A DNA stretch of 64,000 nucleotides from Dioscorea cayenensis subsp. rotundata. Lineage: Eukaryota; Streptophyta; Magnoliopsida; Dioscoreales; Dioscoreaceae. The stretch lies in NCBI RefSeq assembly GCF_009730915.1, contig NC_052476.1, positions 186,001 to 250,000 on the forward strand. Direction: 5' to 3'. The notes beneath the pieces were generated by a model. The model was not told the origin of the DNA. It saw nothing but the letters and a program-made list of their open reading frames with translations, and ran no database searches. The position numbers were made by a program, and so were the translations under genes. Every line of letters begins with the position of its first letter. Position 1 is the stretch's first letter. Shown in pieces: positions 1 to 17,113 of the stretch.

Positions 1-289
1 TTGATATAAAAAAATAAATAAATATAGTGGTGGGGGACCCAAAAAGGGGGATAAAGAAAGGGACTGAAAATGAAAAGACACATGAAAGAAACATGGATCA
101 TGTTTTTTTTTTTCGATTTGGTTAACGTGGGAAGACTTTGTGGAAAAAGATGGGCCATCTTTTCCTCATTTTCACCACCTTTTCACATAATTAGCTATCA
201 AATCTAGAGAGTGTGTGTGTGTTTGATTGTTATATCACTGTTGCTTAGTATAAAATAGAAGAAGAAGAAGGATAGAAGAGGAAAGAAAG

Positions 290-637
290 TTAATTAGAGA
301 GAGAGAGAGAGAGAGAAGCCTTGTTCTTTATAGGAAGTATATATATATATAGATAAGGAGGAGAAGAAGTAGAAGGTAGTGCAAGTATGGCTTCTCTTTT
401 AACTTAGAGAAGAAGAGAAGATAATAGTGCAAGTGTTGCTTCTCTTTTAACTGAGAGAGAGAGAGAAGAGCCTTGTTCTTTAGGAAGGATATATATAGAG
501 ACAAGAAAAAGAATAATAAGAAGAAGAGGCTTGTTCTTTAGATAGAAAGAGAAGAAGAAGGAGAAGAGAGGAAAAGAGGAGAAACTACAAGGTTTTCTTT
601 AGAGAAAGAATGCAAATATGGCTTCTCTTATAACTTA

Positions 638-703
<66 letters not shown>

Positions 704-710
704 TCCTTAG
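290..710 (+). repeat. GA-rich degenerate tandem repeats in AP2 leader/promoter
   Basis: This purine-rich stretch holds interleaved imperfect repeats. A GCCTTGTTCTTTA-like motif recurs near 318, 470 and 528, and a GCAAGTATGGCTTCTC-like motif near 381, 430 and 612. Between them run GA, TA and GT microsatellites; the longest GA tract is about 657-701. The stretch lies 300-700 bases before the AP2 start codon, so it is promoter or 5' leader. A TATAAAAT-like sequence near 249 could place it inside the transcript, but the transcription start is not visible. Confidence 0.8.
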
Positions 711-993
711 ATTCATTTTGTTGGGAAATCTTTTTCTTTTCTTAGATTTAGAGACTGTTTTTTTTTCTTCAGCGTGGAGAAGGATTTAGTGAGATTACTT
801 GGGTATAGACAAAGATAGAGAGAGGAAGATTTGAATGAGAGATGTTGTGGGATAGAATAGGATAAAAAGAGAAGTATGCATTTATAACTTGATAGAATCT
901 TGAATTCAATACAACAGATTCATAACAATCCAATCCTTCACTTATATATATATATAGTCTCAACAAAGAGGGATAGGGATAGACATAGAGGAG

Positions 994-3041
994 ATGTGGG
1001 ATCTCAATACAAGCTCACCATTCTCAATGGAGAACAATCAAGTTGTTGTTAACAAAGGCAAGGCACCGGAGACGATCTCCGGCAACTCCTCTTCTTCATC
1101 ATCGGCCATTGTTATCGAGCCCTCCGATGATATCGACACCACCAATCCCAAATTCTTCGAGTTTCCGATCCTTCATCAGCATCAAACCCCTCATCAGTCT
1201 CCTACAGTAACTCATCAGTTCTTTCCTACACAGAGCTTGAGCCTTTCTTCTGCTCCTGATATTGTTCTCCAGCCACCGGAGACTGTCCCCGGGAAGCCGA
1301 AGAATGTTGTTGTTTCTCAACTAGTCAAGAAGAGTCGCCGTGGCCCCCGATCGAGAAGCTCAGAGTACCGTGGCGTCACCTTCTATCGGAGAACCGGCCG
1401 GTGGGAATCACACATATGGTAATGATCTAACACCGCTTAATTTAGGAAATTTGGATATGAACAGATAGAGGAAAGTCTGACTTTTGTTCATATTCTTGCA
1501 GGGATTGCGGAAAGCAAGTTTATTTAGGTAATTGTAATCTTTTAATCGATTTAGAATATGTGTTTATTCATCGATCGCAATCTAACATGTTTTTTTCACA
1601 TATATTTGTAGGTGGATTTGACACTGCACATGCGGCCGCACGGTAATTTCTGATTCCGATAATTAACAGTGTTCTATATTCAATTGAGGATTAAAAGGTC
1701 GAGTGTTCGATGATGATTGTATACATCTTTTGCAGGGCTTATGATCGAGCGGCGATCAAGTTTAGAGGCATCGACGCAGACATTAACTTCGCACTGGAGG
1801 ACTATGAGGAAGATATGAAACAGGTATTACTTAGTATTTCATGTTTTTTTTTTCTTGTTTGATGATTTTATATTGAACATAAGAAGAGGATTGAATTGCT
1901 GATTTGTCGCGCAGATGAGTAATCTTTCAAAGGAGGAGTTTGTCCTTGTTCTCCGGCGACAGAGTGCAGGATTTCCGAGAGGCAGTTCAAGATTCCGGGG
2001 AGTTACATTGCACAAATGCGGCAAATGGGAGGCAAGAATGGGCCAGTTCTTAGGCAAAAAGTAATGTGTTTTTCCTTATCATGTCATTCATTTCTGCATC
2101 TTTTTCAGCAGATTTGATTTCTCAAACTGTTGTTTTTCTATATCTGCAGATATGTCTACTTAGGCCTTTTCGACACTGAAATTGAAGCCGCAAGGTATCA
2201 GCATTGCGATCGAAACTTAAGCAAACAATGAAATTTATTGAAATTGAATTGAATTTTGGTGTTTCGAGATTGAAATCGAATTCAAGTTGTTTTTTTACAG
2301 GGCTTATGATAGAGCTGTTCTTAGGTGCAATGGAAGGGATGCAGTCACTAACTTCAATCCAAGCATTTATGAGAATGAGATCAATTCAGACAGTGAGTTC
2401 TTAACATGAAAAATAACTATAATTCATTAAATTCTTCACCTCTTGTTCTTATTTTTTATTTTTTAATGTATGAATTTAGTTGGAGATGCTGGACATAACC
2501 TTGATCTAAGTTTAGGGTGTTCCGGATCGGGATCGAAAAGAAGTGTCCTTGAATCAGTAGACAACCGAAACACAAAGCCAAAGGTACTAACACTAGTACT
2601 ACATTATGCCTTTTTTTTTTGGTTGAATCAAACTCACATAATATGTTTTGCGATGCCATAGATTGACGATAAGCTTAAAATGACGGTTGTGGAAAATAAT
2701 GCGGCTGTGCAGTACTATACTTCAGTGAACTATCACCATGTGAGTTGTTTTTCTTTTTTCGACATTTCTGAAACAAATCATGTTTCAGTGTTTTTTAACT
2801 TGGAATTTATCGATGTTTTTAGAACCGGAGCGGTGGCAATGGCAACACAATTGTTGGAGGAGAAGGCCTTTCGTTGACGATTGGAGGTACGACCGGCGCA
2901 GAGCCGAAATTTCAACATTTACCTCCTACATTGTTTGCAGAGCCGAAACTTCAGCATTTACAGCCTACATTGTTCGTGACTAGCAATGCCGGCGCCGCGG
3001 CATCATTAGGATTCCAGATGATAGGAATGAAAAAAGAATGA
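994..3041 (+). CDS. AP2-like: APETALA2-like (euAP2) transcription factor
   Basis: This gene encodes a nuclear DNA-binding regulator of flowering and floral organ identity. My exon model is 994-1418, 1502-1527, 1612-1642, 1736-1823, 1915-2060, 2150-2194, 2301-2392, 2480-2583, 2662-2739 and 2823-3041. It is 1254 nt in frame, giving 417 residues, and all introns are GT-AG. The N-terminus MWDLN is the euAP2 signature. Two AP2 domains follow, at about 123-180 ([18 protein letters not shown]) and 216-275 ([19 protein letters not shown]), joined by the usual linker ending EEDMKQ. An EAR-like LDLSLG lies at about 292-297. Exons 2 and 3 are only 26 and 31 nt. A miR172 target site lies in the last exon, so post-transcriptional repression is expected. 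The ATG at 994 is preceded by a long leader. It could be an AP2 or a TOE/RAP2.7 orthologue; I cannot separate these without a tree. Confidence 0.93.
2995..3015 (+). promoter_or_regulatory. miR172 target site in AP2-like mRNA
   Basis: These 21 bases encode most of AAASLGF, where the family usually has AAASSGF. Against the usual AP2 site I count four differences: positions 2, 5, 13 and 21 of the target. By my pairing to miR172, several become G:U wobbles, and the clear mismatches are at the two ends. The site is therefore recognisable and probably functional, but weaker than the usual one. It lies about 25 bases before the stop codon. Confidence 0.8.
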
Positions 3042-4716
3042 AGAAAAAGATGGTTGAAATTTTGGGGATGTTGTTGACCTTTAGATGTTCAGAAGGAGAT
3101 GGTTTAAGTTTTAGTTTGATTTTGTTAAGTGTGCCTTTAAAGTTGTAATAGAAAGTCAAAATGTTATAGAGAGACTCTAAAACAGATTTAGTCAAAATGT
3201 TTCTTTTCTAAGCTTGTAATGTATTTACTATATTTAGTATTATCATATGATAAAATCATGTGGGAATATGAGAAAGGTTTAGTATAAATTAAAAAAAAAA
3301 AAAGAAAGGAAATCTTTGACTGAATTAATAGTGATTAAAAATAAATATATTGATATTATTAAATCAGTGACAGATGTTTATTCATATTTAATAATTTTTA
3401 AAAATTAATACACCAACATTATTAACCTCTAAACCATGTTTCTAAATTCACTTTGTTTTCTGGACCGAAGTAAATTTTTGGATCTAATTTTAAAAGTACA
3501 ATATGAAAATAATCTTTACTACGGTAAAAAAATTTCTTGACTTAAAAAAGCCCAAACCATTTTGAGAACATAAATACAAAGCTTTAAGATGAAAAATTAC
3601 ACTGATAAAATAAAATAACCTATCCAAAAGGGAGCAAAACAAAAGGAACAAAAACTGTTAACATGAACAACGCTAACATTCTCAAGATTATTAAACAGAG
3701 ACAAAAAAAACTTTAGTAATAATAATATTAAAAAAAAAAATAGCTCCCCATATCTTTCTTTTTCCTCTATTTTCAATTCCACCCAAGGCATCCAAAGGTT
3801 GTGTTTGAATAAACAAGTGAAATAAGCAATAAAGTTGATACTATAAATATATATATATATATATAATTGGCAACATAGAAATGCTATCTATGAGTCAGTA
3901 GTTCCAAATGAAATGCATTTTCTATCAGAAAACATATGTACTCACATCTTGCTGATCCTCGTTGTTACATGCTTAAGTGATTAGACAAGGACTGAAAATG
4001 TTTATCATGAACAATAATGGAGAAAAGAAAAATGAAAAATGTTGTACTGCTACAAGAAAAAAAGCATCTTCAAACACAAAACTACAAATTTCTTGACTGA
4101 AAATAATGGTAGTCTAAACAATTAATTTCATGTGAAAAAATCCAGACTCTGAGCAAATGGATATTATGGCAACATGGATCCTTTTCAATGCAAAAGACAG
4201 ATACCTCAAGAAAGTCTTCAATGGGAATGAATTACAAAGCCAACCTTTATCAATTATCATTCAAGAAAAAAAAAAAAAAAATAGATCTCTTGAAAAGCAT
4301 GAACATGCAAGAGATTATGCAATGACTCCAATCAATAAGCATAAAGGGCAGAAAATATCAAACAAAGTAGGTTGTTAGCAAGTTACCATTCCAGAAATGA
4401 CCAGTCGGAGAAGAACTCAGACATGATTCAGTGTATGAATGACATATTGTTTTTTGGTCTTCAGCAATGAACTATTGCAAAAAACCTCTTGTTGTGTTTT
4501 CCTTAGAGATCTGAGCTAGAGTTCTAACATAGAAATATTGGTGAGCACAATGGGATCATACCCAAAAATGGTATAGTTCCAATATCTACAGAAAATATTG
4601 CTCTTTGCACTAGTGACAAGCAGAACTACAGCAGCACAGTATATACAGGATTCTGTTCCAACCTCACAATGAGATAGACATCAACTGGGAAATGCATGAG
4701 GAAGAGAAGGATCACT
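3042..4716. other. AT-rich intergenic DNA between convergent genes
   Basis: This stretch carries the 3' ends of the AP2-like gene and of the opposing membrane-protein gene. A short TA microsatellite lies near 3848-3864. I see no convincing gene; the open frames are short and lack codon bias. Confidence 0.6.
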
Positions 4717-6636
4717 TCATCGGTCGACTTTCATCTTCTGCAAATTGTATGCTAAGGATTGCAAAGCCTCTCTTATTTTTGTGCCGTTTGACTGCCTTGC
4801 CTGCTCAGATGCTTGGCGCAAGTCAAGCAGGCCTCGACCCAGAGAAGTGATTGTGGGAACAGATGAAATAGACCCAGCAGCACACTCAATTCCATCTCCA
4901 TATACCAGAAGCCCAGCACATGCTGCCATACTACAACCAAAGGTGACCCATGGAACAACCCTGACTGACTTGACATGGCGCCGTCTCATTATCTCATAGA
5001 ATGATGTCCGTATCGCTAGGAAGCTCGTTCTTTGGGCAGAGGCTACCACAGTATGGGCCACTGAACGAATCTTTTCAGCTGAAACTGCGGCCTTCAAGGT
5101 GGAGCTGTTTGCTCCAAAACCTGAGACACCAGGCATTACTGAGCCAAATATCTTGTGAATTACAAGCACAGCTGTTCTCTGGAGATGAGCAAAGCCGAAT
5201 TTAAGAGAAGCAGGGATTTTGAATGTAGTAACCTTGACAAGCGTGGAAGCTGGCAAAGCTTTTGATAGAGAAGATGCCCCAAGAATAGCTGTGGCTCCTG
5301 CACCAACTGCAACAACAGGTTTGTCAGCTAAAAGTTTCCTTTTCCCTTCCTGGTTTGCTGTTGCATCTTCATGAGCCTTGACTTCATTGTCATAGGGGCT
5401 TATGCAACACTGGCTGGCAAATTCAAGAAACTCCTGAGGCACAGATGTGTTCCAGTACTTTCTAAGACCAGATAAAGCAGCCGCATCAACTATTGCAACC
5501 ACTGTACCGTACTTCTTGGCCTCGTTCCTAATAGACTGAGCAAAAAGAGCATGACATTTTTCTTCAGAAGGTAGCTCGGAGAATTCCAATCTTGTCAAAC
5601 TACCATTTTCCTTTCTGTCAATGGGACCCCGGCCAGCATCATTAAGAGCTATTCTTAGACCCTCAATAGCAATTCGGAAGTTCAGGACTTCAGAAAAAAG
5701 TTGTACATTAACTGGTCCTCCTTTACCAACATCAACAAGCATTTGCTGTGCAGAAGCCAAAGTTTTTCCCATTGAAGGAAGGTTGGTAAAGATGCTGTAC
5801 AGGTCTTCCAGCAGAGGGTAAACAGATTCTGCAAATGGTGGAACCTGAAAGTCACTTGATGGCTTAGACCCATGCAATGATGCTTGTGAACCAGTTTCAG
5901 AAGAATTTGAAGCAGAGATGAACAGTTCAAGTGATGGTATTAATGCTTTCACCATTTCCTCTTGAAGATTGTTGGTCAGGCAAAGCCTCTTCAAAGTTGA
6001 GTAACTGGCTGAATTAGCATTTCCAGCGAGCAAACAACTGCCTTGTAATTGAAACCCTGAACTCTGTTCTCCACTTGAACTTTTCCCTGCAGACGGTGTT
6101 GCACAAGCATTCTCATATGGGGATTCAAGTACAACAAAATGTGCATTAACATCTGCTGCTGCTGCCTTGGCAGCCAAAAAATGACCATAAAATCCAACTC
6201 CGAAGATCTCACGGAGCACCTGGCACCCTGCAAATGTGTCATATTGCTCTTTGGTGATCTCATTGATAAAACATCTTCTGAGCACTTCAAATGATGACGT
6301 TGGAACATGACTTGATTGATCACTACTTGAACATTTCTCCTCATCTTGGATTTCAGCTGACACTGATGGAGCAATCTGAGTTACAACTGCCTTTGGTTGA
6401 ACTTTCTTGATTAGAAGCTCTGCATCTAAAGCAGCCTGTTCTGACAAGTTTTGTGCAGCTACAATATACACTACTGCATCGGAATCAGGTTCACGGAGAG
6501 CAAAGACAAAATGTTTCGTCTGTTCAGGGATAGGTAGTTGCTGGACTAATTTCGCAGAAACTTTTAAATCATCGGACTTCCATTTGGGAAACTGCCAGAG
6601 GCTCTGAAGGTAAGAAAAGATTGCCATGAGGAACAT
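4717..6636 (-). CDS. Membrane-anchored protein with degenerate TraB-like motifs
   Basis: This is a plant protein of about 639 residues with no family name I can give with certainty. It starts with a hydrophobic segment (about 1-14) and has two more hydrophobic stretches in the C-terminal third. Three segments fall in the order and spacing of the TraB/PrgY fold: VVYIVAAQNLSEQ with IKKVQPKAVV (about 55-85), LREIFGVGFYGHFLAAKA with FVVLESPY (about 141-174), and RNEAKKYGTVVAIVDAAAL (about 370-388). The family's motif histidines (GTAH, GxGH) are replaced. The frame is open upstream to a TTG at 6687, directly behind a CAG acceptor, so an upstream exon must join there. The upstream exon (from about 8065 to 7867, ending TCTTTCAAG before GTGACG) joins in frame but has no ATG. 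I therefore place the start at the first in-frame ATG. TraB kinship is an inference. Confidence 0.7.
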   Translation of the reverse strand: MFLMAIFSYLQSLWQFPKWKSDDLKVSAKLVQQLPIPEQTKHFVFALREPDSDAVVYIVAAQNLSEQAALDAELLIKKVQPKAVVTQIAPSVSAEIQDEEKCSSSDQSSHVPTSSFEVLRRCFINEITKEQYDTFAGCQVLREIFGVGFYGHFLAAKAAAADVNAHFVVLESPYENACATPSAGKSSSGEQSSGFQLQGSCLLAGNANSASYSTLKRLCLTNNLQEEMVKALIPSLELFISASNSSETGSQASLHGSKPSSDFQVPPFAESVYPLLEDLYSIFTNLPSMGKTLASAQQMLVDVGKGGPVNVQLFSEVLNFRIAIEGLRIALNDAGRGPIDRKENGSLTRLEFSELPSEEKCHALFAQSIRNEAKKYGTVVAIVDAAALSGLRKYWNTSVPQEFLEFASQCCISPYDNEVKAHEDATANQEGKRKLLADKPVVAVGAGATAILGASSLSKALPASTLVKVTTFKIPASLKFGFAHLQRTAVLVIHKIFGSVMPGVSGFGANSSTLKAAVSAEKIRSVAHTVVASAQRTSFLAIRTSFYEIMRRRHVKSVRVVPWVTFGCSMAACAGLLVYGDGIECAAGSISSVPTITSLGRGLLDLRQASEQARQSNGTKIREALQSLAYNLQKMKVDR

Positions 6637-6688
6637 CAGTAGCACATAAGGAAACAATAACTTGTGGTGCTTCAAGAAAATCTGCAAG

Positions 6689-7866
6689 ACGAACCATGAA
6701 AAACCACCAGTAAGCTTTTATTTGCAAAGCACTTTTTACTCATGGCATTCTCAAATACGCCAAAATAAACTATCCACTATCACTTATAAAATCACATTCT
6801 ATTCAACTGGATAGAGATCCCTTGAGGGCCTCAAGATTACCGAACAGGTGATTCGAACTCTGATAAATCAAAGCCAAACATCATGTGGTTCCCAGAAGAT
6901 CTCTTAATTGATTAAACCTCTATCTGGTTAAACTACAATCCTCAATACCATCTTGTGAAGTCATCGAAAACAACAACTTGGTAATTTCAAGCAAAATCTT
7001 CAACAAGGGATGACTACCAATAAAGACAGTAACACACACCACCAATGCCATTCAGAGCAAAGTTGACGAATCCAGTCTCAGGCATCCAAAAACATAGTGA
7101 GATGAGTAATTACTTATTTTCATAAATGTAAAAATACATAAAATCAGAAAATTTTGGGAATTTATCCAAGAAATTAAGATGAGCTTACTTCATACAGAAA
7201 CAACAGTCAATAAGATCTCTCAGAGAGAGAAAGACAACAATTAACTGACAAATGTTTCCATGGAAAAAAAAATCAAGAAAAGGTTTAACACAAATAGCCA
7301 ATGAGAGATAACGCAAAGTGCCTTGTGCTTCCATTGCATAAAGGTTTCATACTTACAATATCAATCCATACTCTCATATCAAGAAAGAGAAAGCATGAGA
7401 AACAGCACAATTTATTCAGTTAATACATGCGCTGATGAATAGAGAAGCATGAGCAAATAAAACATAAAAATTAATCAACACAAAAAAGAAAAAACAAGAA
7501 AACAAAGATTTCTAATGATCTCTCCAATCTAAAGAACATCATACAAATATCAGAAACAATCCCATCTATAACATTCTACACACAAACACAGCCTCTAATC
7601 AAACCAAATCAGCGAAGAACAAATGCATATCAATTTCATCATCCTTGATTTATAAAACAACAAAAAAATTATCAAGAAATCCATATTCCTCCTCCCAAGA
7701 TTACCCAAACCACTACTGTATCTCCGGAAAAAAAATCCCACTACAATCATTGTAAGCTAAGATTCAATGAAAGAAAAATCAAACAAATAGTAGAAAAAAC
7801 AAACGGAAAAATACACAGAATCATTCACAACATCCATTGAATCAAGGATAAAGAGATCGTCACCTT
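6689..7866 (-). other. Probable 5' leader intron of the TraB-like gene
   Basis: On the minus strand a GTGACG donor at 7866 follows an open exon, and a CTTGCAG acceptor ends at 6688. The 1.2 kb between them is AT-rich, with no open frame of note. The first coding exon may instead contain a small extra exon that I did not recognise. Confidence 0.55.
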
Positions 7867-8099
7867 GAAAGATTGTTCGGAGGAAGAACACGAGCTCCGA
7901 CGATCGATTGCTCCGGCGATCGAGGGTTCCGGCGTTGGAACTCGAGCTTTCAGAGACTTGGGATTGCTTGCGAGTTTGATCTTGATGACGAGTCGAGTTT
8001 TCGGGTTTCGGATCCTCACTGAGGGATTTATCCGACCCGTTAACGAATCCAATATAAACTATCACCGAGTGAGAAGCACGTGCTAGAGAGACCCAACTA

Positions 8100-8595
8100 C
8101 ATCCGTTAGATTTATCTCGCGATTGAAAACGTTGATCACGAGTTGGAATCTAACGGCTAAAACCCACCCTCACATTTGCCATATCATGTCCGTTAGATTT
8201 GTCTCGAGATTGTGAAGATCCGAGCTCGAAGTTTACCCCAACAACCTCATCCACTGAGATCGAGTTACATTCGTTAGATTTGTCTCGAGATTGAAAAAGT
8301 GGATCGCGAGGCATAATCCAGCGGCTGTAATCCGGTAATCTAGAAGGCTTGAGAATAACTGATGTAAAGCTTAAGCAAGTCCATGTTCATAGATAGCATA
8401 TTATAACCGTTGGATTTATCCCGAGATTGTAAAAACTGATCTCGAGGGACAATCCAACGGTTTAAGGCCATTCTTAGACGAGATCTCTTTTGACTGAGGT
8501 TGCGTAAGGTCTAAGTTCGCAGAGAACCGATTATATCCATTAGATTCATCTTGAGATTGGAAAGAGTGGATCACGAGTTATAATCCAACGGCTGT
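8100..8595. repeat. Array of palindromic promoter elements between divergent genes
   Basis: Five degenerate copies lie at about 8102-8157, 8188-8230, 8268-8328, 8405-8460 and 8535-8593. A full copy has a left arm like CCGTTAGATTTRTCTCGAG, about ten spacer bases, and a right arm like GATCnCGAG followed by AATCCAACGG. The arms are complementary, so each unit can form a hairpin. The second copy keeps only the left arm. The array fills the space between the leader exon of the minus-strand gene and the TATA box of the poly(A)-binding protein gene. It may be a cis-regulatory module or a small repeat family. Confidence 0.8.
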
Positions 8596-8624
8596 AAAGT
8601 ACCCGCACGTAAGGGCAATCTTAC

Positions 8625-8660
8625 CTAGGGTTTGAGCGTGCCTATATAAACCCTCAGAAG
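8625..8660 (+). promoter_or_regulatory. PABP core promoter: TATATAAA and telo-box
   Basis: A TATATAAA box at about 8642-8649 runs straight into AACCCT. Telo-box-like elements (CTAGGGTTT) occur at about 8625 and 8711. Telo-boxes are common near the start of plant translation-apparatus genes, which fits the gene downstream. Confidence 0.6.
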
Positions 8661-8748
8661 CCGGGGATTCACGGCGCGGGGCAGTGCGGGCTGCCGTGCA
8701 ACTACGCCACGCCCTCGTTCTAGGGTTTCTATCTTTGTTTTGATTTAC

Positions 8749-15035
<6,287 letters not shown>

Positions 15036-16940
15036 TTTTGTGAGATCTTGATCTTGGCATTGTTGTGTTTGCTTTTTGAACCTTTAAGTTATTATGGATT
15101 GACTTCTGTTTGCTTAAATTAAACTGAACGTGTATTAGCTTTGTTTGAAATGTTTTGTGACCAGATTACTTATATTTATATTTGTGTGCTGTATTTTGTT
15201 TGAATCTTTTGGATCTAATCATTTCTGTGAAATTGTTGGTTTGACTTTTTTAATGTTCAGTTTGTTTGACTTTTTGAAATATCCAGTTCATGACTTGTTG
15301 GAAAGTATTTGGTTTCAGAGAAATGGGATTGTATTTGCCTTTATGGAAAATTCTCATTCTCCAGCAGGACTTTTCAAAGGGTTAGAATTACTCTTGGATT
15401 TTTATCTATATAAATATTTTTGTTACTTGGTCAACCATTCCAAGCTTTTAAAATTCATAAAATTTATTGATGGAACTGTATTTTTTTTATTTCTGGTCAA
15501 AGTTTTTGAATTGAACGCCAGCTGAAAATCATGTGGAATTGGAAGCATGTTTAATTGTGTGTTTTTTCTCATTAATTAACTAATTAATAGTATAAACAAC
15601 TAAAAATTTATTTTTATTAATAATTCTTAAAATATAAAACGTATAAAACCTGTATTATATAATATTGGTTGTATACAAAATATAAGGGATAATTCCTCTG
15701 TGTTTTTTTTTTTTAATTACTAACATGTCAGCATTGTTCATAAAAATCAAGTCCATATAAATCAACATGAAGATTCGATAATTTATGTAATGAAAATAAT
15801 TATTTGAAAATAATTATTTGAGATTCACATCACTGGCTAATAATATGTTCACTGGCTAATAATATGTTCAAAGAGAATTGAACTTAATTCTTATAATAAC
15901 ATATTTAGTTTATATGTTTATATTTCTTCAAAAAATAATTGTTTACCTACAAAATTTATATACTTAACAAAAACTTTATGTTTGTTATTAATTTTCTAAT
16001 TTAAATATAAGAAATACGAGCGCCGTAACTTAATCTAACAGCATTTGCCCAATTGTTGAAAGTGTTAATATATAATATTTAAAAGATCTCCTATTCAAAT
16101 CTTTCTGATTATATAATGTTAGTAATGGTAACATATTTCTGATTATGAGATTCTACTTACAAGCTGAATCCTATGTTTTATATGAATGCCCCTAACATAA
16201 TTTGTCATATTTATTAAAAAAATTATAAAAATAAGCATAGGCTGTTACAATTTCTGAACTCTCATATTATTAATGTAATTGTAGTTGTTCTCTTTATAGA
16301 AACCCCTCCAAGCATTAAGATTTTTATTTTTATACCTGATTTTTTAAAATAGTTTAAGTTATACTCATTTATACAATAAATTTGTATTCTTAAAATAAAT
16401 TTATCTACCTAATGATTATATTCATACTTTGCAATTATATGTGTAAATAATAATATTTAGTAGATATATATGTAATTTTGGGTTTTAAAAAACTTATTAA
16501 TTATTTGAAAGTGTATAATCAAAATATTATTATCATTATAGAAGAAAATCTTTAAAAATTATTTAATAGTTAATTTGTTTTATAAAAACAACAAAGGTTA
16601 TATACATCAACTGTCAACTGATGATGCACATCTACAACTGGAAACTCGTTATCATCACTGTGTCTAGTGACACTCAAACTTAAATTTTTTTTAAATGTCT
16701 CATATTCGTTTTTCACACTGGGACCAATACTGCCGGCCATGACTCTTTTTTGTTAATACTCAAGTTTTATAATTTACACACACACATATATATATATATA
16801 TATTAAATAGAATAAATATTTTACAGAAAAAAAATTTGATGATAATTCAATTTTTGGTAACATTTCTGGGTCGCTTTTCAACGTGGAGATAATGTCTCGA
16901 AGCAGATGAAAAACCTTGCGTACGTTGACTCCCTACCGCC
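15036..16940. other. AT-rich intergenic DNA
   Basis: This stretch holds the PABP 3' region, then very AT-rich DNA with a short direct repeat (CACTGGCTAATAATATGTT, twice, near 15831-15868) and a TA microsatellite near 16785-16802. I see no gene. A 126-codon open stretch just after PABP opens at TTG and is 3' UTR-like. Confidence 0.6.
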
Positions 16941-16947
16941 ATTATGC

Positions 16948-16990
16948 CTCGAGATCTACATCATGCACCGATCTCGAGTCAATCTAACGG
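16948..16990 (+). promoter_or_regulatory. Single copy of the palindromic element in the SUD1-like promoter
   Basis: CTCGAGATC, 13 spacer bases and GATCTCGAG form an inverted repeat, followed by AATCTAACGG. This is the same arrangement as the right half of the units at 8.1-8.6 kb. It lies about 20 bases before a TATAAATA box (about 17012-17019) and 125-165 bases before the start codon. Confidence 0.65.
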
Positions 16991-17113
16991 TCAATACGAT
17001 ACATCCCTTCCTATAAATAGGTCTCCGTGGTCGGTGCTCTTTCCTCTTTCCTCGTTATCGCTTCTGACCCTCGACGTCTTCGTTCTTCTTCGAAGGAGAT
17101 CCCAAAGCCATCC

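Noticed and set aside
6687-6689. Start of the TraB-like protein at the TTG of 6687
   Set aside because: The codon is TTG and overlaps a CAG splice acceptor; it is the result of an open frame running into an intron.
15145-15525. 126-codon open stretch after PABP
   Set aside because: It opens at TTG, is Phe/Leu-rich from AT-rich DNA and lies in the PABP 3' region; no family features.
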